Positions 6,161 to 10,105 of a DNA stretch of 10,105 nucleotides are shown here, piece by piece. Position numbers and translations under genes: made by a program. Positions within the stretch are counted from its first letter, which is position 1. Each line of letters begins with the position of its first letter. The notes beneath the pieces were generated by a model. The model made no database searches. It saw only the letters and a list, made by a program, of their open reading frames with translations, and was not told the origin of the DNA. The DNA is taken from assembly GCA_947632685.1 (NCBI GenBank), contig CANRQD010000043.1, positions 1 through 10,105 of the forward strand. The letters are read 5' to 3'. The DNA is from an uncultured Bacilli bacterium. GTDB lineage: Bacteria; Bacillota_I; Bacilli_A; RF39; UBA660.

Positions 6161-7045
6161 TTACTTTTTCTTCCTTTTTATAATTTGTTGTGTTTTTTTA
6201 TTTGATTTAATATGATTACCAATTATTTCTGATACATCTGATATAGATATAAAACTACTTTCATCCATATCATTACATATTTTCTTTAATTCATATATTT
6301 CCATTCTAGTTAATACACAATATAAAACTTCTTTTTCACCACTTATTAGACCATTACCTTTTAATCTTGTAACCGTTCTTCCTAATCTTTTATATATCTC
6401 ATTTGCCATATCTGTGCCTTTTTCCGTAATTATTAAAGCTGATTTTGTTTGATCTATTCCCTCGGATACAAAATCAATTACTTTAAAAGTTATAAAGTAT
6501 GTTAATAATGAATATAATGCTCTATCAACACCAAAAATTATTCCTGCTACAAAATATATTATTAAATTAAAAACTAATACTACTTGCCCTACAGAAAATG
6601 ATGTTTTTTTACTAATTACTAATGCAACTGATTCAGTTCCATCGACACATCCACCAAAATGAATAACTAAACCAACACCAATTCCCAATAGAGCTCCACC
6701 ATATACTGTTGCAAGTAAAATCTGTTCTGTAATACTTTCAAAATAAGAAAAATATGATAATGAAAGAGAAAATAAAATCATAGAATATACCGTTCTGATT
6801 AAAAAACCTCTACCCATATTTTTATATCCAATATAAATTAGTGGTATATTTAAAATTAATACTAAAATACTTAGTGGTATATTAGTTAATTTTGAAATAA
6901 TTATTGATATACCTGTAACACCACCATCTAATATTGTGTTAGGAATTAAAAATGTTTCTAGAGCATATGATGCAAATATTACACCTACAGTTAACATAAA
7001 AAACGATATAATTGTTTTATATTTTTGTGATTTTAATTTTTCCAT
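6161..7045 (-). CDS. YitT family membrane protein (DUF161 with DUF2179 domain)
   Basis: This is a multi-pass inner membrane protein of the YitT family, common in several copies in Bacillota; its molecular function is not known. Counting from the chosen start, membrane segments lie at about 11-30, 42-52, 57-73, 82-99, 109-130, 152-171 and 175-190. Family signatures are FLIPNTILDGGVTGISIII (32-50) and HFGGCVDGTESVAL (129-142). The soluble DUF2179 domain follows (about 198-280: KSALIITEKGTDMANEIY, GRTVTRLKG, SGEKEVLYCVL). The tail is basic (IIKRKKK). Length is normal. An ATG nine bases upstream (7054) lies only two bases after AGAGG, too close to be used, while the ATG at 7045 is 11 bases after it; I therefore prefer 7045. 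It heads a three-gene unit with its own promoter. Confidence 0.93.
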   Translation of the reverse strand: MEKLKSQKYKTIISFFMLTVGVIFASYALETFLIPNTILDGGVTGISIIISKLTNIPLSILVLILNIPLIYIGYKNMGRGFLIRTVYSMILFSLSLSYFSYFESITEQILLATVYGGALLGIGVGLVIHFGGCVDGTESVALVISKKTSFSVGQVVLVFNLIIYFVAGIIFGVDRALYSLLTYFITFKVIDFVSEGIDQTKSALIITEKGTDMANEIYKRLGRTVTRLKGNGLISGEKEVLYCVLTRMEIYELKKICNDMDESSFISISDVSEIIGNHIKSNKKTQQIIKRKKK

Positions 7046-7056
7046 ATCTATCATTA

Positions 7057-7061
7057 CCTCT
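7057..7061 (-). promoter_or_regulatory. Ribosome binding site deciding the YitT-family start
   Basis: AGAGG on the minus strand lies two bases before one ATG (7054) and 11 bases before an in-frame second ATG (7045). Only the second spacing is workable, though long. The choice changes the protein by three residues (MID). Confidence 0.5.
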
Positions 7062-7067
7062 ATTATA

Positions 7068-7096
7068 AATATAAATTATTTTTTAATTAGTTGCAA
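7068..7096 (-). promoter_or_regulatory. Promoter of the YitT-hydrolase-membrane protein unit
   Basis: TTGCAA (7091-7096) and TATATT (7068-7073) are exactly 17 bases apart on the minus strand, matching four and five of six sigma-A positions. Transcription would begin near 7061, giving a very short leader that starts with the ribosome site. It directly follows a terminator, as expected for the start of a new unit. Confidence 0.6.
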
Positions 7097-7097
7097 G

Positions 7098-7126
7098 AAA
7101 AAAAGAAAAACTCTCTTTTTCTTTTT
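7098..7126 (-). terminator. Intrinsic terminator after the 215-residue protein gene
   Basis: On the minus strand an 11-bp stem of A5-G-A5 paired with T5-C-T5 surrounds the loop GAGAG and runs on into extra T bases (T7 in the 3' arm). It lies about 40 bases after the TAA at 7165. The stem has one G-C pair only, so it is weak, but the T run is long. Confidence 0.65.
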
Positions 7127-7164
7127 ATTGTAATAGATATATTTTTGTAAAATATTATGTAAAA

Positions 7165-7812
7165 TTACTTTTTCTTTTGATAATTTTTTGTATTAAAATT
7201 AACACCATTTTCTATAGCATATGAATCTATATTATTAATAGCAGTCAAAATACTCTCATAATTTTTTCCGCCATAATAGGTTATAGTACTATTTTGTGTA
7301 AAAATTAGTCTTATACATAAAGCATTTTCTGATGCATAATTTTCAAAATCCATAAACGCAGGATTATCTAGTTCATCAGTATATTCAATAAAAATATCAT
7401 TAATTCCTACTACATTTTTTAAATTATTAAATAAAGAATTAATATCATCATTAAAATTTATATCAAGTTCATCTAAAAGTATCAAATTAAGCATTGAATT
7501 TTTATTATCATCAAATTGTTTTGTGATTACATTAAAATTATTATATTCATCATTTAATTCCTTTTTTAATAATTTAGCATAATTATTTCCATTTTTATAT
7601 CTTAAATTATCATTATCACTATCTAATATTTTATAATAGCTTAATTCTTCTTTATATAAATTATCATCTTCAGTATACTTTTGAAGCAATTCATAAGTTT
7701 CTATAATTCTCTTAATTACTGCTTTTTGATTTCCATTTTTACTTTTCATAATATCTTTTAAAGTTACTAATTGTCTTTCAATAGTATTTATTATTTCTTT
7801 ATTTTTACCCAT
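7165..7812 (-). CDS. Unrecognised soluble protein, helical N-terminal part
   Basis: I do not recognise this 215-residue protein. It has no signal peptide and no membrane segment. Residues 1-115 are charged and look mostly helical (TIERQLVTLKDIMKSKN, VIKRIIETYELLQKYTED, YAKLLKKELNDEYNNF), with some coiled-coil tendency. Residues 130-205 look like a mixed alpha/beta domain (DIFIEYTDEL, ALCIRLIFTQNSTITYYGG, YESILTAINNIDSYAIENG). It is rich in Asn and Asp and has no Trp. The tail is KKK. The ATG at 7812 follows AGGTGAT at ideal spacing. It stands alone between the tRNA-Glu terminator and its own terminator, so neighbours say nothing on its role. It is real coding sequence by ribosome site, length and amino-acid make-up. 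Confidence 0.8.
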   Translation of the reverse strand: MGKNKEIINTIERQLVTLKDIMKSKNGNQKAVIKRIIETYELLQKYTEDDNLYKEELSYYKILDSDNDNLRYKNGNNYAKLLKKELNDEYNNFNVITKQFDDNKNSMLNLILLDELDINFNDDINSLFNNLKNVVGINDIFIEYTDELDNPAFMDFENYASENALCIRLIFTQNSTITYYGGKNYESILTAINNIDSYAIENGVNFNTKNYQKKK

Positions 7813-7833
7813 ATTATCACCTTTTCTATCAAA

Positions 7834-7862
7834 ATAGTATGCAATTATAATAAATTTGTAAA
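7834..7862 (-). promoter_or_regulatory. Promoter region of the 215-residue protein gene
   Basis: Two readings are possible on the minus strand. TTTACA (7857-7862) with TACTAT (7834-7839) at 17 bases has a good -35 and a poor -10. A perfect TATAAT (7844-7849) lies between, but 17 bases upstream of it there is only a T run from the tRNA terminator. The block TATAATtgCATACTAT is shared with the promoter of the DHH gene, which favours TATAAT as the -10. Confidence 0.45.
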
Positions 7863-7864
7863 TA

Positions 7865-7896
7865 TAAAAAAACTAGTTATACCTAGTTATTTTTTA
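7865..7896 (-). terminator. Intrinsic terminator of the tRNA-Glu gene
   Basis: AACTAG and CTAGTT form a 6-bp stem around GTATAA on the minus strand, extended past one T-T mismatch by A-T pairs; the 3' side is a run of seven T. It begins two bases after the encoded CCA of the tRNA. The symmetric arms could also fold on the plus strand, but no plus-strand gene needs it. Confidence 0.75.
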
Positions 7897-7898
7897 AA

Positions 7899-7975
7899 TG
7901 GTAGCCTGTACGGAATTCGAATCCGTGAATGCTGCCTTGAGAGGGCAGTGTGTTAAGCCACTTCACCAACAGGCC
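7899..7975 (-). tRNA. tRNA-Glu, anticodon CUC
   Basis: The 77 bases fold into a full cloverleaf: acceptor GGCCTGT/ACAGGCT (first pair G-U), a 3-bp D stem GTG/CAC with loop AAGTGGCTTAA, anticodon stem CTGCC/GGCAG with loop CTCTCAA, a 5-base variable region, and T stem ACGGA/TCCGT with loop TTCGAAT, then discriminator A and encoded CCA. Positions 34-36 (7941-7939) are CTC, reading GAG = Glu. The body matches bacterial tRNA-Glu (GGCC acceptor start, TTGGT-AAGTGG D arm). A CUC isoacceptor is less usual than UUC, which normally reads both Glu codons. It has its own promoter and terminator and lies about 1.2 kb downstream of gltX. Confidence 0.95.
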
Positions 7976-7998
7976 AAATATATAAAAATTACCATTTA

Positions 7999-8027
7999 AT
8001 CATAACATAAATATTAAATTTAATCAA
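7999..8027 (-). promoter_or_regulatory. Promoter of the tRNA-Glu gene
   Basis: TTGATT (8022-8027) and TATGAT (7999-8004) are exactly 17 bases apart on the minus strand and match four and five of six positions of the sigma-A consensus. TGT before the -10 gives an extended -10. Transcription would start near 7992, about 17 bases before the mature tRNA 5' end, leaving a short leader for RNase P. Confidence 0.7.
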
Positions 8028-8046
8028 CATTTATTTATCTCTAAGT

Positions 8047-9045
8047 TTATGTATAAAAACTTGGTTTAATTACTTTTTGAAGCATTTTATTAGCTTCTAC
8101 AGGTGTTGTGTTTTCTATTTTAGTAGCACCAGAATACATATTTCCTCCTCCACCTAGTTGTTGCATAACTTGACCTACATTAATTTTTCCTTTGCTTCTA
8201 GCACTAATTGATACTATACCATCATCAAGACTAGTATTTCCTATAGCAAAACTTGCATCAATTCTATATTTTAATAAATAATCTGCTGCTTTTGCAATTT
8301 CTTCTTTTGAATACTCTTTTTTTATATCTCCAACTACTGTTGCTACAGCATATGATGATAATGTTGCATGACTAATCAATTCTAAAACTCGTTGATCACT
8401 TGCAATATCTTCCGAAAAAAGATCTGTTACTTTACTTAAATCCGCACCTTTTTCTAATAATTTACTAACAATTCTCATTGTATCACTAGATATATTAGTA
8501 CTAAAATGTTTAGTATCTAAATAAATTCCTGCTAATAAATAATTTGCAACATCTTTATTATATTTTACTTTCAATATACATAATAATTTTGATACTATTT
8601 CAGAAGCACTAGAGATAGATTGATTTATATATTTTTTTTCTGTATTAAAAGTATTACTATCCTCATTATGATGATCAATAATTATGATATCTCTATTTTT
8701 TAGTTCATCTTTATCTAAACAAATCAAATTACTTTTATTTACATCAGTCAATATAACTAATTCGTCTTGTTTACTATTTTCTAAATAAATATTTTTATTG
8801 ATATAATTTATTCCTAATTCTCTTATAGATTCATCCATAATCATTTTTACACCAGGATCTATTTTATGAATTGGATCATTTACTAATATAAATGATTCAT
8901 TTTTATATTTTGTTGCAATTACTGATAAACCTATAGCTGAACCTATTGCATCAAAATCAATACCAATATGAGGTATAATAATAACATTTCTATCTTTAGA
9001 TAATTCCTCATCTAAAGTTATTTTTAAATTTTTGATATCTAACAT
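8047..9045 (-). CDS. Stand-alone DHH-DHHA1 phosphodiesterase, GdpP-like (putative c-di-AMP hydrolase)
   Basis: It resembles the catalytic C-terminal part of GdpP, the enzyme that hydrolyses the second messenger cyclic di-AMP, but lacks the membrane, PAS and GGDEF-like parts, so it should be cytosolic. Counting 332 residues from the chosen start, the metal-site motifs are all present: IPHIGIDFDAIGSAIGL (H26, D30, D32), D101 in ILTDVNKS, the DHH triad 124-126 and D177 in AGIYLDTKHF. SSASEIVSKLL and the EKGADLSKV segment also match. In the DHHA1 domain the usual GGGGH reads GGGGN (N302). An ATG at 9051 lies one base after GGAG, so the ATG at 9045, seven bases after, is the likely start. It has its own strong promoter and no clear terminator. 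NrnA-type oligoribonuclease or pAp phosphatase activity is the main alternative. Confidence 0.88.
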   Translation of the reverse strand: MLDIKNLKITLDEELSKDRNVIIIPHIGIDFDAIGSAIGLSVIATKYKNESFILVNDPIHKIDPGVKMIMDESIRELGINYINKNIYLENSKQDELVILTDVNKSNLICLDKDELKNRDIIIIDHHNEDSNTFNTEKKYINQSISSASEIVSKLLCILKVKYNKDVANYLLAGIYLDTKHFSTNISSDTMRIVSKLLEKGADLSKVTDLFSEDIASDQRVLELISHATLSSYAVATVVGDIKKEYSKEEIAKAADYLLKYRIDASFAIGNTSLDDGIVSISARSKGKINVGQVMQQLGGGGNMYSGATKIENTTPVEANKMLQKVIKPSFYT

Positions 9046-9052
9046 AATCATG

Positions 9053-9058
9053 CTCCTT
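9053..9058 (-). promoter_or_regulatory. Ribosome binding site deciding the DHH gene start
   Basis: AAGGAG on the minus strand is one base from the ATG at 9051 but seven bases from the in-frame ATG at 9045. The second is the workable start, removing two residues (MI) from the longest reading frame. Confidence 0.75.
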
Positions 9059-9098
9059 CATTTTAATAAATAATTATGAAAATTGATTATAGTATGAT

Positions 9099-9127
9099 AT
9101 TATAACACCTTAATTAATATTATTCAA
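9099..9127 (-). promoter_or_regulatory. Strong promoter of the DHH phosphodiesterase gene
   Basis: TTGAAT (9122-9127) and a perfect TATAAT (9099-9104) are 17 bases apart on the minus strand, with TGT in front of the -10 giving an extended -10. Transcription would start near 9092, leaving a leader of about 47 bases. It follows the gltX terminator directly, so the gene is an independent unit. Confidence 0.8.
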
Positions 9128-9130
9128 TAT

Positions 9131-9165
9131 TAAAAAATAAAGATAGTTATTTTAATACTATCTTT
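9131..9165 (-). terminator. Intrinsic terminator of gltX
   Basis: AAAGATAGT (9157-9165) and ACTATCTTT (9139-9147) form a perfect 9-bp stem around a 9-base loop on the minus strand, followed by A and a run of six T (9132-9137). The stem begins inside the last codons of gltX and the stop TAA (9147-9149) lies at the loop edge, so terminator and coding end overlap. Confidence 0.8.
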
Positions 9166-10105
9166 TTATATAATTCTATTCTTTCTTTTATCTTTTCTTT
9201 ACCTAATATTTTTAATATTGAGTATAAATCAGGTGATTTCGTTCTTCCTGTAACTATAACTCTTATAGCTTCACATAAATCACCAACATGCCCTTTATAC
9301 TTATCAGGTTCTTCTTTATAATCTTTAGTACTTGCAGCATATCCATTTGCTATAGCAAATTTTTTAATATTATCAAACCATTCTTCATTACTACAATTAA
9401 TATCTAAATTATTTATATAATTTTCTATTAAATTTATATCATATACTTTTGAACCATCATATTTTTTATATGCTTCATTTATAAATAACTCATCAATGGC
9501 ATATGAAAATTCTTCTTTTACTTCACTATATTTAGAAATGTCTTTACGAGGTCTTGGACCATCTTTTTCTATACTTAAAAATTTTATCATATCATCTTTA
9601 TTTTCTTCTAATAATTTTGCATATTCTTTATCATATTTCTTAGCATATTCATATGTTTCATCATATACTTCTTTTCCACTTTTACGAGAAAAATAAGTCT
9701 TACACAAATTATTTAGTTTTGATTCATCAAATGAAGTTCCACCAATTGCTTGTTTATTAAAATCAAATTGAAAATCTGAAATAGATTTATCTTGATTCTT
9801 TAAATACCACTCTTCAAAATTAGTATTTGCTATTGTTGCTAGATAAAGATGAAGTGCTTGGATTGGAATACCTTCTTCTTCATAAAATTTAGCACCTGCC
9901 CAAGGATCTTTTCTCTTACTTAATTTTCTAATAGTTCCAGTTTCTTTATCTTTAATTGTAAGTGGAGCAATATGTGCATATTTTACAGGTTCAAATCCTA
10001 AAATTTCAAATAATTGAACATGAAGCGGTATACTAGATACCCATTCATCACCTCTAATAACATGTGTAGTATGCATTAAATGATCATCAATAACATGTGC
10101 AAAAT
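9147..10105 (-). CDS. gltX: Glutamyl-tRNA synthetase, C-terminal part (partial, runs off right edge)
   Basis: The enzyme charges tRNA-Glu with glutamate and ATP; in Bacillota lacking GlnRS it usually also charges tRNA-Gln for later amidation. The window holds 318 residues, open at the right edge. The catalytic-core end is clear: FAHVIDDHLMHTTHVIRGDEW, an AHIAPLTIKD segment, and the class I motif KLSKRKD (nt 9926-9906), the KMSKS equivalent. The anticodon-binding part follows, with DGPRPRKDISKYSEV, FAIANGYA, HVGDLCEAIRVIVTGRTKSPDL and a C-terminal helix. This matches the longer GluRS subtype seen in some Clostridia-like genomes. The HIGH motif and start lie outside the window; the ATG at 10076 is internal. 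A terminator overlaps the stop codon. The tRNA-Glu gene lies downstream. Confidence 0.95.
   Translation of the reverse strand, partial: FAHVIDDHLMHTTHVIRGDEWVSSIPLHVQLFEILGFEPVKYAHIAPLTIKDKETGTIRKLSKRKDPWAGAKFYEEEGIPIQALHLYLATIANTNFEEWYLKNQDKSISDFQFDFNKQAIGGTSFDESKLNNLCKTYFSRKSGKEVYDETYEYAKKYDKEYAKLLEENKDDMIKFLSIEKDGPRPRKDISKYSEVKEEFSYAIDELFINEAYKKYDGSKVYDINLIENYINNLDINCSNEEWFDNIKKFAIANGYAASTKDYKEEPDKYKGHVGDLCEAIRVIVTGRTKSPDLYSILKILGKEKIKERIELYKKIVLK

Noticed and set aside
6936..7133. 65-codon plus-strand open frame
   Set aside because: It is opposite the start of the YitT-family gene and crosses its promoter and the preceding terminator.
7834..7867. Sigma-E-dependent promoter for the 215-residue protein gene
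   Set aside because: CATACTAT fits the sigma-E -10, but the nearest -35-like TTATATT is 19 bases away rather than the usual 14-15.
7771..7956. 61-codon plus-strand open frame
   Set aside because: It runs through the antisense of the tRNA-Glu and its terminator, so it cannot be a real gene.
8043..8062. AAGTTT/AAACTT hairpin at the end of the DHH gene as a terminator
   Set aside because: The stem is only six pairs and no T run follows on the minus strand.
9496..9696. 66-codon plus-strand open frame
   Set aside because: It is a shadow within gltX with no ribosome site.
1..10105. Use of genetic code 4 (TGA = Trp)
   Set aside because: All reading frames are intact with TGA as stop and Trp is coded by TGG, so nothing shows reassignment.
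1..10105. Mobile elements, CRISPR, phage or defence cassette
   Set aside because: No transposase, integrase, direct-repeat array or defence-type domain was seen in any frame.

Overview
The window is strongly AT-rich bacterial DNA in which every supportable gene lies on the minus strand, so transcription runs from right to left. A SpoIIGA/pro-sigma-E pair places the organism among endospore-forming Bacillota or descendants of them. The codes of the genes, the extended Shine-Dalgarno sequences (GAGGTGAT type), the CCA-encoded tRNA and the paired C-terminal surface-protein domains all fit a low-GC Bacillota, perhaps an uncultured gut lineage; that last point is inference. TGG is the only Trp codon, so standard bacterial translation (table 11) is in use.

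Layout in the direction of transcription: (1) the 3' part of gltX (glutamyl-tRNA synthetase), ended by a clear terminator; (2) a stand-alone DHH-DHHA1 phosphodiesterase resembling the catalytic end of the c-di-AMP hydrolase GdpP, with a strong promoter; (3) a tRNA-Glu with the unusual anticodon CUC, with its own promoter and terminator; (4) an unrecognised soluble 215-residue protein, followed by a terminator; (5) a three-gene unit made of a YitT-family membrane protein, a glyoxalase-II-like metallo-beta-lactamase-fold hydrolase and a 104-residue membrane protein, followed by a terminator; (6) the sporulation pair spoIIGA-sigE, overlapping; (7) a large two-membrane-anchor surface protein with its own promoter, sitting where sigG follows sigE in many spore formers; (8) tdk (thymidine kinase) and the N-terminal half of ppdK (pyruvate, phosphate dikinase), which runs off the left edge.

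How the genes relate: SpoIIGA is the membrane protease that activates pro-sigma-E, so those two are one functional module. gltX and the tRNA-Glu serve the same aminoacylation step, separated only by the DHH gene. The other units look like ordinary independent housekeeping or lineage-specific genes. No stretch longer than about 120 bases lacks a gene or a recognisable regulatory element, and I saw no insertion sequences, CRISPR, phage genes or obvious defence system.

The points most worth a second look are the terminator-like hairpin only 24 bases upstream of spoIIGA, which may also hold Spo0A-like half sites; the His-to-Asn change in the GGGGH motif of the DHH protein; the tRNA-Glu(CUC); the surface protein in the sigG position; and the complete absence of TGA, both as stop and as sense codon.
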